A stretch of DNA of 64,000 nucleotides from Mastigias papua (Eukaryota > Cnidaria > Scyphozoa > Rhizostomeae > Mastigiidae), in NCBI GenBank assembly GCA_964019165.1, contig OZ025268.1, positions 4,565,570-4,629,569 of the forward strand, written 5' to 3'. Position numbers and translations under genes: made by a program. The notes below the pieces were generated by a model that did not search any database, was not told the origin of the DNA, and saw nothing but the letters and a program-made list of their open reading frames with translations. This document shows, piece by piece, positions 1 to 28,245 of the stretch; positions within the stretch are counted from its first letter, which is position 1; each line of letters begins with the position of its first letter.

Positions 1-624
1 ATATTTTCCCCCGGGTGACCGTGATTCGAAAGTGTATATTGTAGGGTACCGCCATGTAAAATGATTTGATAAGTTCGGTAACCGCTGTCCTATACGGAGA
101 CATTGCAAATATTGCAGCAGCTACTTCAAAGATTTTCTGTGTTCGCATCACATTGTCACATTGGAGTCTGTTATGGGAGCAGATAGGACCTTGATTTTCA
201 TTGCAATCTCACGTATACAGTTACCCGCGGGTAGGAAGCTGTACAGAGATCTAGTTTTTTTTGAAGTAGTACTAAGTAATTGCATTCGTTCAAGGCAGTA
301 TGGCAGCCATTCTAGAATCAATAGGTGACAAAGAATTGTCTGCATTCAAGCGAGTTAGACCAATGTTGTCTGCACTATTTGTTGACAGTACGTTGGCACA
401 GAACAGTTGAAAACAAACTTTAGTCTTGATTGTATTTTAGGACGTTTATTGAGTCATGTAGGCCTTATAGATCATAACTATTATTACTTGTAATATATTC
501 CGCTGCTTTTCTAGAATTTGTTGTTGTCTTTTCTCTTGTGTCATTTTTAGCTTACAACCATATAGTATTTTGTTTGAGCCTCTCTATCATCTTGTATTAT
601 AACTGAGAGTTATTTGTTTCTTAG
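1..624. other. Window edge, probably SNX4 intron
   Basis: No exon is recognised here. The SNX4 exon at 625 is preceded by a normal acceptor (pyrimidine-rich, ending TTAG at 621-624), so at least the right part is intron. The SNX4 exons that should come before it (PX domain and first half of the BAR domain) were looked for on the + strand and not found; they must lie left of the window. Confidence 0.6.
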
Positions 625-2981
625 GGAGACGATGCACCTCCTCCGACTGGATTTTCACTGAAGGGGATTTCAACAATTATTTTTGGGGCCGAGACGTTAG
701 AAGCAAAACAAGAGAAAGCTAACGAGCTTGGCAAGCAGGTTTCTGAAGCGGAAGAGCTTGTTAGAGAAAGACAAGCTGAAGTCAAGTAAGAAGATATCTA
801 CCATACACCAATAAGTGATTTCTTGTGTTCATTTGGATAACATGAACAGGGAAATGTGTTCTCTTACTAATATACTTTTGTACAGTCTTTTTGTAGATAG
901 AGCCCTGAAGGACTATGAGAGGTTTAAGAAGCAGAAAGTCCGTGACCTCATTGAAGTCATGCAAAGTTATATCAAAATGCAAATTAAGCTCTGCAAATCC
1001 GTGAGTAGTTTCTGAGATATAGCATCAGTTTAACTCAATTCGTGAATAAACCTATAGCTGCCTGTAGCTTTGTGAAGCCTTGTATCCAATGAATCGTAGG
1101 TTGTCGCAGAGGGTCGCAGAGTGCTGTAGAAATTATGTTCTGCAGAACATTGCTACCAGTGGAATCTGCTGCACTGAATTGCTGCCACACCCAAAGACAC
1201 ATGTCGAAGAGACAGAAAATTCTCTATCAAGTGAATTATTTCTCTTATCATGTGAATTCGGGTCCGCATCTGGCTACAGATTGTCGTTCACCTATCGGTT
1301 ACTATCTCACGTTTAATTATGCGATAACTTTCAGTAAACAGGTACTGTCAGTTGCTCTAGAGTCTAACTGTTCCCGCTTTTCTGCGCAATATTGTCATTC
1401 TGCTGTATGAAGTCTTCCTCAAATAATATTTTATTTTGTTTATCTAATATTTGAGCACGTACAACCTTTCAGCGTGATAAAAATAGATAGTTACAGAAAA
1501 AAGGAAAATAAAGGAAGGAAAATATTTAGCATACTATTTAAATATACTGCTCCTCCAAAGGGGTCGTATTTGGGTCTTAAAACCATTTTACAACGATCGA
1601 TCGACTCTTGTTCTGAGATATTGTACTTCCAATTTTTGACACCAAGGTAGTAAAGACTGCTCTCTGTACACTAACCTAACTTTCGAAATTTGCAGACCTC
1701 TATGATTTCTCGTTCCATACTCAGAATCATACATCTTTCGATAAGTTTATGGATATTAACCCTACCACTAACAGACAGATATCAACCCAACTAGCAATAT
1801 TACCCCAACAAACATACGGTATTAGCCTAGCCACCAAGCAATGTTATGTCAACCTCTCCAAGTAATCAAGTTTTTCTAGGAATGTAGCAACTTATCCGTT
1901 TTGTTATATCTTATTTCCTTACCCGTTTCAATTAGGGACCGGTCATTTAATATCTACTAGGGGGGCCGGAGTGATTTGGCATGGGCCATGAAATTTGTTT
2001 TGGGAATGAAGATGGGCTACCAAATTTTTCTTTAACAACAAGATGGGCCATGAAATATTTTTTGAAAGATTCTCAAAAATATGTCATCATTGAAATAAAC
2101 TAATAAACTGAGGAAATTCTCAAACAACACACAAAGTAGAATTTTAGCACCTAGTGTCTAGTATTAGGATCAGGACTAAATGTCAATTTCATCTGAGTTT
2201 GAAGAGGAACAGGTTCCAGAATCAGACCCTAAATCTGAAGGATCAGTCTCATCTAAGGCAACAGCTTGGACTGCATCTGTCTGGGCACTAGGTGTCGTTC
2301 TCTTTTTGATAGTCATCATTTCAATGATGCTACGCTGCTTCTTATTAGCAGTTGCCCTCAATACCTTTCTTTTGCTTGCTTCAAGTGTAGTTGTTTGCTT
2401 TACAGCAAGAGCACTGACCATCTTCTCAACAACCGGAACAGCATCTACATCAAAACAGCCATTTGAAATGAGAAACTTCAAAGCCTCCAAGTGATATCTG
2501 GGAACCACCCCATCTTTTCTTTCAATCTCCTGTATTTTCAGTGGTGATCTATTTCCATTTTTGAATGCACAATAATCCACCTCTTTTGAACATGAAAGAG
2601 GATATAGTTCATTGTTATGTTTTTCAAGGAGTTTAAGTAGTTGCAGGGGGAGGGCGTGAAATTTTTTATATTTTATCAGATGGGTTTCAAAATTTTCTTG
2701 AGTGCTGGAGATGGGCCATCAAATTTTTTGACAAAATTTACCAAATCACTCCACCCCCCCCCAGTAGATATTTAAATGACTGGTCCCTTATGGTTCGATC
2801 CGCTGATGTTGAATTTCGCTCTAGTTGTCTGCAACTTCACCAGCCGTAGCAGTCGCGAAATATGTCAATTTGAAATTGTTGGTATTTCATGCTGTTACTA
2901 TTTCATGTGTTGTTCTCTGTCCTTGTGTTGTAGGGTTTGCAATCTTGGAAAGCAGCAAAGGAGAGCTTCATGAACATTTGA
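625..2981 (+). CDS. SNX4: Sorting nexin-4, C-terminal part (three last exons)
   Basis: Exons 625-785, 901-1000 and 2934-2981 join in frame with GT-AG introns and end at TGA 2979-2981, giving about 102 residues. The product matches the end of animal SNX4: a FSLKG-I-S-T-I-I-FG segment, an acidic helix rich in E and K, then DYERFKKQKVRDL, an amphipathic stretch ending LCK, and a final exon beginning GLQSW. Human SNX4 has the same order (FSLKG, ERFKEQK, MCKKG, then a final short tail). SNX4 is a PX-BAR protein that binds PI3P on early endosomes and recycles cargo such as the transferrin receptor; this part is the last helices of the BAR dimer. The PX domain lies outside the window. The acceptor at 900 (GATAG) was chosen over the TAG at 895 because only it keeps the frame. 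The last intron contains the 853-bp transposon at 1935-2787. RPS13 converges on this gene from the right. Confidence 0.9.
1935..2787. mobile_element. 853-bp DNA transposon with 45-bp inverted ends, TTA target duplication
   Basis: The ends are imperfect inverted repeats of about 45 bp starting GGGACCGGTCATTTA on the left and ending AAATGACTGGTCCC on the right. They continue through a G-run and the shared GGAGTGATTTGG. TTA flanks both sides (1932-1934 and 2788-2790). GG(G/C) ends with a TWA duplication are typical of PIF/Harbinger elements. Inside, the motif GATGGGCCATGAAAT recurs on both flanks. The minus strand has a 134-codon reading frame (2580-2176) with an acidic Ser/Asp tail; I do not recognise it and it may be a remnant of an internal gene. 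The element sits in the last SNX4 intron. Confidence 0.8.
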
Positions 2982-4693
2982 ATATTGTAGTCACTGACGA
3001 GATTTTGTCAAGAATAAGTTGAATTTTGATGTACCGCCATAAGACAATACGTGGTGTACATTGCTGCATGCAGCCTGTATTTCTATCAGTCAATTCATAC
3101 GTCATAGGTATGTCAGTAGCGTAAGTTGATAGACTAATGCCTGTTTATTTTAGTACAAAGGAATTTAATTTTTCTTTAGTGGGAAAGCTTTTTCATTTAT
3201 TTAGTGACTTGTTACTCGGTCCATAAAGACCATATTGTTTTGAATTAACGAATTCGTAGTCTTGGATAAAATGAAATTAATTTTCTTCGGCTCTTTATAG
3301 AATATGTCATATTTATTGATTTTAATTTAATTTAAACTTATTCATTTTCTGTCAAACATGATCACTTATCTATTTTTTGAAAGTCATACAGCAATCATAA
3401 CGACAAGAGAGAAATGTTTTGCCTGCATTGCTTATGCGCCTATTTTGTATTTATTGTGCTTCGGCACCAAAGTGGCAAGGCACAAGTCAAGCATTTCGAA
3501 AAGGTAGTAGAGTCCATTGTTCATTAAGTACATGATGGAGGCAATACCGCGTGAGATTTTACTCACAGCTCATATCATCGATGATGTTGCCTTCTGATAC
3601 TATTAGCTTTTCGGATAGGCTTGACAGTTCCCTCGTCTTGCAAGAGACATACCATTTTCACAGCAAAAGCAAGTGAGCCAGAGTTCACAGTTCATTGTGA
3701 AACGGGGGCTGTCAGCAGATATAAGCTTTCATAGTAATCATCAAGTTAAGCTGTAGTTACACAACTGTTGTTAAGATTAGGTATTTTCCAGTCCGGAATA
3801 GAAGGGGCTGGGAATAAACGGGGGGATGGGTGCTGGAAAGTTTTTAAGTTAATAAGAGGGGGTTGGAAAATTTATACGTTGAATGTCTACGGGGTGCGCT
3901 GTTATAGATAGAAGTGGAAAGAAGGGCATTTATTTGCATTGGATATCAAACATCCGCATTTTAAAAATACCTAATTACTTTTCTTGCATATTTTCTATCA
4001 TACTAAAAATTGTGGCCATCGTCTTCGTTCATTATTTCCTCATCATCGGAGCGACTTTTCAGTGTCTCTCACAGCAATTACTCATTTCATGCAAACATTT
4101 CGTCAAAGAAGAAACAGTGACCATGAATTACTTTTGCTGGACATTTCTGGGTCTCGTTGGGAAAATGTCCTCTTGGCTCAAAATTAATAAGCTGGGGAGT
4201 TACAGTAAGAATGTTGTGGTATGCATTTGTTGAAAAAATAAAAATATTCAGGGGGGGTGTCTATTCCTGACTGGACAGTAGCACCACAGAAATATCATTC
4301 CTTTCTACTCTTGATCAAAGCACTTTTTGCATCTTAACACCATGTTAGGTATATGAGAACAATAATAGAAGAGAAATAGAACAGAGGAAGCACCTAGTAA
4401 AACAAAGTATTTTAGCCCTTCTTTGGCAGTCTTCCTATAGCAGAGTTGTGAAGCATATGACATATGGGGCATACGAGAATCGTAGTCAATTGTTCCTTGA
4501 AATTTAATAAACTGGTTCTACATTGAAAATGACACACTATAAATGTAAAAGCATCAAGCTAATATAAATACAGAAAAGGACTGTGTTGTTCCCAAATGAA
4601 TGAACCACAAATGCAGTGTGTTCGACAAAAATATGACAAAATCTGTATTTGATGGTCTTTTTTAAATTATTCTTTTAACAAACAAGTTTACAT
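2982..4693. other. Convergent intergenic region SNX4 / RPS13
   Basis: This stretch should hold both 3' untranslated regions. No further exon is seen. It contains the inverted-repeat element at 3788-4274. ATTAAA on the minus strand near 4502-4508 could serve as the RPS13 poly(A) signal; no clear AATAAA was found just after the SNX4 stop. Confidence 0.5.
3788..4274. mobile_element. Non-autonomous inverted-repeat element, copy 1
   Basis: Terminal repeats CCAGTCCGGAATAGA (left) and TCTATTCCTGACTGG (right) are near-perfect inverses. A second, diverged copy lies at 47291-48249 with colinear internal sequence (shared ATGCATTGGAT-like, GTTCATTATTTC and TTGGCTCAAA blocks), so this is a dispersed family. 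No target duplication is clear and no intact gene is seen inside. Confidence 0.65.
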
Positions 4694-9833
<5,140 letters not shown>

Positions 9834-9969
9834 TATGGCGAAAGTTGAGTGGAAAAGGACGATCTTCGCAAAGCATCACCTCGTGGCTATTTTCTCTGAC
9901 CCAGACTCCTCTTGTTAGTGCTGTGTCATATGGGCCTAGACAAATTGAAGATATCTTTGGAAAGGAAAG
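9834..9969. promoter_or_regulatory. Shared bidirectional promoter RPS13 / PSMA2
   Basis: Only 136 bp separate the two divergent ATG codons, so both core promoters and both 5' leaders must fit here or overlap coding sequence. No TATA box is evident at a useful distance for either gene. The RPS13 side carries a pyrimidine tract (see next entry). Shared control of a ribosomal protein and a proteasome subunit is an inference from spacing only. Confidence 0.7.
9851..9858 (-). promoter_or_regulatory. Candidate TOP start motif of RPS13
   Basis: The minus strand reads CCTTTTCC from 9858 to 9851, 18 to 25 nt upstream of the RPS13 ATG. Ribosomal protein mRNAs of animals start at a C within such a tract (5' TOP), which places them under mTOR/LARP1 control. 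The exact start base is not known. Confidence 0.55.
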
Positions 9970-20101
<10,132 letters not shown>

Positions 20102-20524
20102 TTTTTCGTAACTCAGTATAGTAGTCATAAAGATTGCTCATAGTCTTAAAAAATCTTAACAATATTAGCAAACTCGACATGTCGCGTTATGCAACTGCGG
20201 CTGAGGTTATTCAGACGTTGAGCCATAATATTTAAAAAAAGTTTAAGGGATTTATGAGGTCTAACTTTCTATGGTACTTAACTGTTCTTGTTTTTCTGTG
20301 ATCAAATTGTGCACGCTTATTTTGAAATACATAAATGTGGTACGTTGAACAAAATAGACTTGAGAAGCTTAATGTGTACTTCCAATGTTGACATATCATC
20401 GAAGGGAGATGGTTTCAGCATAGGTAACCAGAGCATGGAAATTATCTGCTTTGGCTATTTGGCTGCTTCTTAAAACTGCATAATGCAGGCGAATTTGAAA
20501 AACATGCATTTCTTACCAAATTCA

Positions 20525-20530
20525 AATAAA
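20525..20530 (+). terminator. Poly(A) signal of PSMA2
   Basis: AATAAA stands 424 bp after the PSMA2 stop codon; no earlier AATAAA is seen on this strand between the stop and here. Confidence 0.6.
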
Positions 20531-21924
20531 CTTGTTTTAATGATCTTCACATGTTTATTTTCATGCGTTTGTTACTAGGTTGGTGATTTGTGTCAAATAT
20601 TAAGATTTAGCATTAATTGAAGAAATTAGAATCTCGGCGAATTATGTCGAGGTCAGAAAACGAAAACGTTCTCTTCGCGTTTTTTATTTAATCGTGCACC
20701 TTGTACCTATCAGTGCCATATGTTGTATGAAATCTTTGTGTGATTTTGTTCTTTGTATGTATGCGTTTCTTGTATACTTGGTACCTGTCACTTTAGCACC
20801 TATCAATGTTAACTGCTCAAAATATTTCTTGTGATATTCTTCATGGCTATATTTGTAATTGGTCCCATGGTGAATTTAATAATCGGAACGACGACATAAT
20901 TCACCACTAACCTATCGAATCAATCAATTTATCATTAATGTGCGCTTCCCTAGTGATGGCCTTTTGATATTTTCTTTTCGAAGCCTTGTTCATTTCAATT
21001 ATTCCAGTGCGTTGAACTCTTTGCTGTTTTCTTAGTAGCTGTTATGCATGCACTGTTTATTTGTTTCTGCACTTTTTATTCAAGTGGTTTATTTGTAAAA
21101 AGACCAGGATCATTTTATCAGGACAAATTTCTTCAGGAAGCGTGTAAAATTTAAACAAAAAGCCAATTTTGGAATGCAAATGCGTTGTTTGGGAGGATAT
21201 CGTGTTTTCTATATCAGGAAAGTGTCAGGGAACTGTCAGGGAAATCACTTTAAGGCTAACAATTCCAGGGGAAAGAGAGGGAAATTCATCTGGTTCTCTT
21301 TGATAGATACCCTATAGGAAGCAATGGTATTTTAAACACTTTTCATGCCAACATGATAGAGCAGGCGGATCGTTTCTCCTTATGTACCTGGTAGGATATT
21401 TATAAGTTTTGTACAGGCCCGGAATCTACATTTAGAGCTTTCAACAACTAGTGCCTGCCAGGATCACTTAATATTTCTCTAGTTGAACCTCCGCAAGAGA
21501 CATTCTGCAATATTCGAAGAAGTGTCAATAGAGAGTTTGGAAGATTGCAAAGAGTTTTTTAAAGTGATCATTTGGGAAACGATAGTCCCTGAGAAACTTA
21601 GAATTTAATAGTTCTAACGTAAAAATTCGATAGCTTTAATGCATCTATATCTATTTTGATGATGAGACGGTACAATATTCTTTTATTTACTACTGAGAAG
21701 CATCAACCGATCATACGTTACGAGTCTTGTTTGTTTACATTCAATTCCTCAATAAAGAATATGTAATTTAAGAAATGCTGCAGTGAATGCGTATTTAGTT
21801 CTTGTTATCCCCTTCACCATCTAGCTATTTTTTCTATTATTTATGATTTCCCCTTTTACCTCAACGTTTACTATGTGTTCCAACATTTCTACCTAAATGA
21901 CCGTTGTACCATTGTACCTCACCG
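20531..21924. other. Intergenic, no gene seen
   Basis: AT-rich sequence without a convincing exon. AATAAA on the minus strand (TTTATT at 21682-21687) is a likely poly(A) signal for the gene that ends at 21925. Confidence 0.5.
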
Positions 21925-24646
21925 TCACTTGAGTATATTTTCACAGTGACAGCCATCATTTATTGTCAAAGGAATGAGTTTCCAGTTTCTGCAGTTATTT
22001 GTTTGTCTTGCCTGAAAGTATACTTGTCTATACCGCTGTTTACACTGACATGGCAGCCCTTGGCACTGGTTGAATCGAAAATCTTCCGGAGAGCTGCATT
22101 TGAAAGTGACAACAGTTGACGGAAAGTATTTTATTTCTTCCAGCTCATAGTTTGACAGTGACTGCTTGCTGCTTCTCATCAAATCTGCAACCGATAACTC
22201 CTCTTTTATCTCCTTGCATGGATAATTGTTGGTGAATTGCCTTTTTGCTGGCTGTTTGTAGTCTTTTGATCTGCAATTTAGGTTCAAAAATAGAGAATTA
22301 TAAATTTTATGATTTGGCCTCATTAGCCTCCAGCTTTGTAAAATCATGTATGTTCTAGTTATGGAAATTTTTGGAATGTAAGGGGGTGTATATGCGTTTA
22401 CTCGTGTTTGACGCCGCTCTCGCCGTTGCCAGGACTGGCTTCTACCAAGCCACTGTGGAATACACAGATCTAACAAAATACAAAGCCTGCCTCGGGTTAG
22501 CTTCTCTACTTTCTCAAGGAGAACAAATAGCCAAATGTAAAAACAAATGGAGTTACTGTCCGTATTATGGAAGGCGTTAATACTCTTAACTCTATCCTCT
22601 ATACCAGATATTGTAAAACCAAAGTAGGACATCACAGAAGATCAGTATCTTGTTAGTTATTTCAAACGTGCGAATGATACTTCAGCTCCAGATTTGTTCT
22701 TGCTATCGCTCAAGATTTGTGCGTGCGGTTAGTATTTACGTATATTCAGATTAGCTAACTTAGTAACTGTCATTCGGGACGCTAGATCCAAGCCAGAATT
22801 TATTGGAACCGCTCTTGTGCGAACAGGGATTATGACGCAGAAAAGCGTACCGAATTTGTGTTGTAAACAATTGCCCACCTTGTCAGGTATTCTGCGTAAA
22901 ACACACTAGCGCAAAACAACATTGTCGGACAATTCTTACTCCTGACGAATCGATGTGTTTTTCTTAATTGATTATAGATCGGAATACATTGATCTAAAGA
23001 GTCATATTATGCGAGCACAGTTCTTTCTTGCGAAAGATATCTTGTATATACGTCTGTTGAATGGGAAATGCTTTCTAAAGCCGTATTCAAGACCGTGCAA
23101 CCCAATGACCTCATCTAGAACATTTTCTTCCAGTTTAATGAAGTATGGCAGGTGTCAACGTGCTGCTCTGTCAGCTAAATATGAAGAATCTTCTTAATAA
23201 GAGACATGTAGAACGAACGCTATATGACAGATAGCTGTCTCTTATGCATTACCTGTTATTGTCAGTGATATGTTTATTTGGCATCTATTTCTGATAACCT
23301 CGAAATTGCAATCCAGCAGAAGGCTGTTCAATATATGAACAATTGAAAGCGTCCTCGTAAAAGTAATAAAGCAACACTTGGAGCAGGTTTTCGACGTCCG
23401 AGAGAAAACCCAGTTACATAATCCTTGTACGAATAGATGGAAATTTTATGTCAAAGGGGATATCTTTGAGCCACTGATATTATAAATGATTTTGATCGCC
23501 ATATACGCTTGGTGTCAACTGCTGGATACAAATCTATCCTTCAATAGTGTGAAGTTCGGTACTGACCTTTCTGGGTGTTGGGTTTTATGCATTCATTATC
23601 GCGTAATTGCACTGAAATGGTTCTTTTTGTTACACTATTTTTTGTAGATGCTGGTGGCAGGTGTCTTCTCAACATCGCAGCATTTTAGCCTTGCATGGTT
23701 TACTCTATGAATAGTTTTACTTTTGTAGACATACAGCATGTTTTTTGCCGCTCTCCACAAATCACTTCCATGTAAAATGTGGAACGAATATGCTCGTTGC
23801 TTACTTAACCAGCAGTCTATGAGATAGGCTTACTCCTGAAATATCATAACCTCGTAATATGGTTTCAAAACCCTAGCATTATCAGCTTCTTACTGTTTTG
23901 TTGGTCATCAAGCATTTTCACCAAAACTTGCGTATCTAGTACGTCTTGTGGCGTCGAAAACCACAAACTGATTACTTTTAGAATGTGTGAAATTGTTTTG
24001 GACAAAAAGGTAAAAATTTACTCGATGCGGTGCACCAAGCAACAGGAGTAAAATGTCGTATCTATCTTAACTTAGAAAAAATCAGCGTTACCGATTCTTC
24101 AATTTGAACAGAACTGTGACAGATTTTTCTTGCTTAGAAAATGAAGATGATTTATAGGTTATTTTAGCTTTGAATACAGTAGCCCTGCCTACCCTCCGTA
24201 GACCCTTTCTCTTTAAAATCTATCTTACGTGACTTAACTGTCATATCAAGAACCTATACCCGTACTGGGAGTTTGACAATATTGTAGCGCACGTAGAATT
24301 TGCTAAGACAAAGAACGATGAGCGTTTGTTTAATTTCCAGTGCCAATTGGTAAAGATAGTTCATCAGGTGGATGCTTATAGTTAACACTTTTCTCATCTC
24401 GAAATTTCTTATAGACATATTAAAAGAAGAGAAAAAGGATATCAGAAATTCGCGGCATTGATATAAATGTAGATTATATAGCTATACTTACGTGACGGCG
24501 TTCTCAGGTGTGTCGATAATTCTCTCAAAATCCATCAGAATTCTTTTTATCTTTTCGAGCGTGTCTCTTTTCGTTGAGTGAGCACTGCACATAATTGTGA
24601 GCATCGCGAGTGCAAAAATAGGCTTGAAAAATCGCAAAAATAACAT
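21925..24646 (-). CDS. Secreted cysteine-knot protein, IL-17-like (gene A)
   Basis: Exon 1 is 24646-24492, exon 2 is 22270-21925, joined by a phase-2 GT-AG intron; 166 residues. Residues 1-24 (MLFLRFFKPIFALAMLTIMC...) form a clear signal peptide. A basic propeptide follows; PAKR at about residue 60 may be a convertase site. The mature part opens with CKE and holds YFPSTVVTFKC, then Cys spacings x10, x4, x1, x16, x13, x1, ending in GCHC. The IL-17 family has the same layout: a C near the start, (R)YPS-V-I-x-E-A-x-C, a hydrophobic V-x-V-x-R strand, then C-x14-GCTC at the end. IL-17s are secreted dimeric cytokines of innate immunity and are known in several invertebrate phyla. Two extra Cys (CQC) are unusual. 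Gene B (58829-56419) has the same intron phase and place. Other cysteine-knot ligands (Spaetzle or NGF type) are possible. Confidence 0.6.
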
Positions 24647-27416
24647 ATTTAGCCTTATCTACTTAAAATGTATCTTGTCTTGTCAATAAGGCAGATTATC
24701 TGTGGAGTTCCCAAACAAGCTATTGCCCTGACCCGTTTTCCCGCAATTTAAAGTGTAGCTCATACGGGGGTCGGGCAAGAGCAAAGGAAACAGCACAGGC
24801 CTCGTGTCATGCATATGGAAACATTCTAGTGTGGCATAAGGTACTTTAAGCAGAGTATTTTTTTCTAGCCTAATCGAAAGTATAAATTCCTTAGTTGATA
24901 CGTAAGTGGAATGAAAACTGTAGAAATAACATAAGACATGTGCTATAAGTCTTGAAAAACAAGCTCATTTGTTGGAGGATATTTCTACTATCCTCCTATA
25001 CGTTTGCATGATAATCCTCTTTTGTGCGAATAGCTGCTATTAGCCAGACTTAGAAACCCATTCACTTAAGTCTTTAGTAATTCTAAATCCTTACGAAAAC
25101 CGAGGATATGTTCTACATGTGTGTTAAATACATAGACAAGATGAGATAGCTAATTGTAAGTATTAGTTTTTGTGTAAATAGCTAGTGAACAAGCCTTGAT
25201 ACAACCCATGCAACATTATGCAAATTTAGTATTTAAGTCTTAAAACATTTGGAATTATCGCTGTTTACGTTGAATATTCCTGTTAAGGAGCTATCAAAGA
25301 ACATTTGTGCGCAGATATATTAATGCTGGTGACCTATTTTAGCAGCAATCAGCAGTATTAATCAACTTCATTTCCAATACACCACATTTATGCATCTCAC
25401 TCTTACTTGTCAATATATTATATAGTTGACACGTTTATTGTCTTTTTAAAGCAAGGTATTAATATGAAATAGAACCATACCTGCTAACACACATAAGAAG
25501 ATGATGGATACACCACCAGGGGCACGCCAAAGTACGGGGTGGGATGTGGGCATGCCACACCTCTCCACTATTCCAGAAGCCCAGGGTAATTTCTTGACCT
25601 ATCGGTAAACGTTGGCGTAGCAATCGTGGCTTGTTAGTTATTATGGTGCATTTTTCAAACCAATCAGTACATTTATTTGCTACACCTTTCACTCAAAAGT
25701 CCTTTGGCACACCACTGCACGCCATAGACACGCCATAGACACGCCATAGACACGCCATAGACACAAATATACATAAAAATAAGAATTCAAATAGTTAATT
25801 TGTCCATGGCTGAGGTTTTGCTTCATAAAGCTAAACCTGAGCGCACTGAACAGCTGTAATTTTGATAATTCTCTTTACGATGTAATTCTGCCAGTTATTC
25901 TGGCTGTTTTCATCAAGATCTAAATCTATCACCATTATCGACTCAGGAGTTGATTTTAAAATGCAAAGAGCATTCGTGTGCGATTTTATCAAAGTGCTAT
26001 GGCTTTATGAGAGGGTTATTAATTTTGATATTCGTTTCAAATCCCACGGTTGGTTTTAGGAAGCAGAGAGCGCTGCCAAGGGAAATTAAGCAAGATCAGA
26101 TCGAGAGTGGAGACAAGCACATATTGGATATTATTGTACAGGAGAGAATGACTTGCAAGGAAGAAAGCACAAGCTTACAGCTCTGAGTATTCCTACAATC
26201 CACAAGGTAAGATATACACCTCGAAATAGCATTAATTGCTCTAAGCTAAAGCAGAAATAGCAGAAAGATAAGCGGCATTTGCCAGGAGTTTCCAGCAATG
26301 AGAAATTTCTCAATAGGGCCCCAATGATGAGAAAACTTTGCGACCACACTCTGTAGACACATTGATTGAAAGTAAGTAAATAAAATCACGTTGCCTTTTT
26401 ATATGATGCTAGAACAACCTTGAAGAGTACCACTCTTTCCTTGAAAAGTGTTTCAGTGAAGTCAAACAACTGGGGGTTAGGGGAATTCTTTGATTTTCGC
26501 CGGCCACTACTGATGAAAACGTTGGACGAGGTAAATCAAAAGCAGGTCATTTAAGGTTCTTCGGGCCTTGAGCTATTAATACTAATGATTATAACAACCA
26601 AGCGTCCGTGATCAAGGCATGGTTTCTAGTCTGCTAGAAAGAGGAAGCACTCAGGCACAAGACACGGCTCGTTCAGATATTTGATTCCAGAACTGAAGGT
26701 GCTAGATTCAAATGAAGAACAGAAAACTATTAGTGAAAATGATAATCTTGACATTGTTGGATATCTTCATTAAGTTGAAAATATTAAACTATAAGAATGC
26801 AAATCTCCAATGGAAGTAGGTGTGAATTTGTCTGTCAGTAACAATTCATGTGACCTAAGAAAATTTTTACTAGAAGAATGAAGACAAAAGAAAAATTATT
26901 CAGAAATATTATTCCAAAATATTATCAAGTCAGGTTCGGTTTTGTTTCGCAGAAAAAATGGATGATAGATGTATTACATGGATTTTTTCATGAATCTAGA
27001 AACGAGATAGTCGAATGCTTCCTAGTGCGGTCTGTCAGAATACTGTAAGGAACAAAGGAGTGACCAATATTAATTAACTTTTAAAATCATCATTTTTCAA
27101 GTTCAAAGATGCAGATCACATTGCTTGCCTTACGGTATTACATAAAGTCATGTCCGTAGCCAGGGGGTGAAGGCGAAGCCCCCCTGGAATTTTAAAAATG
27201 GACTCGGTGGCCCCTTAAGGAATGGAACACTCGAACATTTTGTGCATCTGTTGTGAGAATTCAGCCCAAATGGCCTAGTACAATACACTTTGAGCGCCAC
27301 CGGGAGCTATCAGGCCGGTTTCCCTTTTCTGGTTTCCCTTACTCCGGACTCAAAAGAGTAAAGCAAGACAAGAAAAGAAATAGGGTTGATAAAATTTCTA
27401 TTCAAGCACGTGTCTC
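24647..27416. other. Intergenic, no gene seen
   Basis: No exon with convincing coding character. Contents: the 11-bp minisatellite at 25719-25762 and, near 27150-27200, a GTCCGTAGCCAGGGGG segment typical of terminal sequence of unrelated invertebrate repeats. Confidence 0.5.
25719..25762. repeat. 11-bp minisatellite, four units
   Basis: ACGCCATAGAC is repeated four times without change. Related single GCACGCC words occur at 25522 and 25717. Confidence 0.9.
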
Positions 27417-28245
27417 GAGATGCACTTGATCAGCTCTATAAACTATGTTAGGCCCCATTTGGATTATGGTGATATCATATACCATAAATATGACCCATAT
27501 ATAGGCCAAGATATCACAAGGAGACTTGAACAAACGCAGTACTCTGCAGCACTTGCAGTCACAGGAGCATGGAGAGCTACTAGTAGGCAGAGGCTTTTCA
27601 ATGAATTAGGATGGGGAAATCTCTACAATGGAAGGTGGTTTGGGCGTTTGTGTCGTTTTTTTAACTTACGGAAAAGCCACCAACCAGCATACGAAATCGT
27701 TTGACGTATTTGACGAAATTCCTCCTGTTCGTGAACACTCATATTCTCTTAGAAGTCTCCGTCAATATGACCCAGCTGTTTCCAGAACTGCAAGTTTTTC
27801 CAATATACACTTCTAAAATGTACTTTTTGAATAGAATCTCTTGGAAGAAGATGCTCGCCATTCACAAACGCTTGGTGAATTTAGTCGCAAACTACTTGCA
27901 AAAATAAAGTCTACCTATGCAGTTTGCGACACACATGGTGTAAGAGGTGCCTAACCGAGCTCCATATTAGATTTAGTCCATTAAATGAACATGGATTTCG
28001 GCAAAATTTGAAGCTGTGAGTACATCTGAACATGCAATACAGGTATCGAAGATAATGAGCATTTTTTCCTGCATTGCCCTTTGCTTCAACAAATGCACAA
28101 TGACCTCTTTCACCAGCTTTCAGAGTTGAGCTTCATACCTCTAGTTCTGAATCTATATGTGAACCAGTTGCTCCTCCTTGGCAATCCACAATTCAATGAC
28201 ATTGCTCATAGATTAATTCTAGAGGCAACGATCTTTTCATTATAG
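27417..28245 (+). mobile_element. LINE remnant, 3' end of reverse transcriptase ORF
   Basis: Broken reading frames spell the end of a non-LTR retrotransposon ORF2. YVRPHLDYGDIIY, then EQTQYSAALAVTGAW and RLFNELGWGNLY lie at 27440-27630; after a frame change come IPPVREHSYSLRS and FSNIHF; after more changes a Cys/His tail region with EHFFLHCP lies near 28050. This order (thumb, then C-terminal zinc-knuckle-like tail) is that of Jockey/CR1-type LINEs and resembles copies common in cnidarian genomes. 5'-truncated and frameshifted, so dead. Confidence 0.8.

Noticed and set aside
2790..2805. GGTTCGATCC resembling a tRNA B box
   Set aside because: No A box or acceptor stem can be placed around it.
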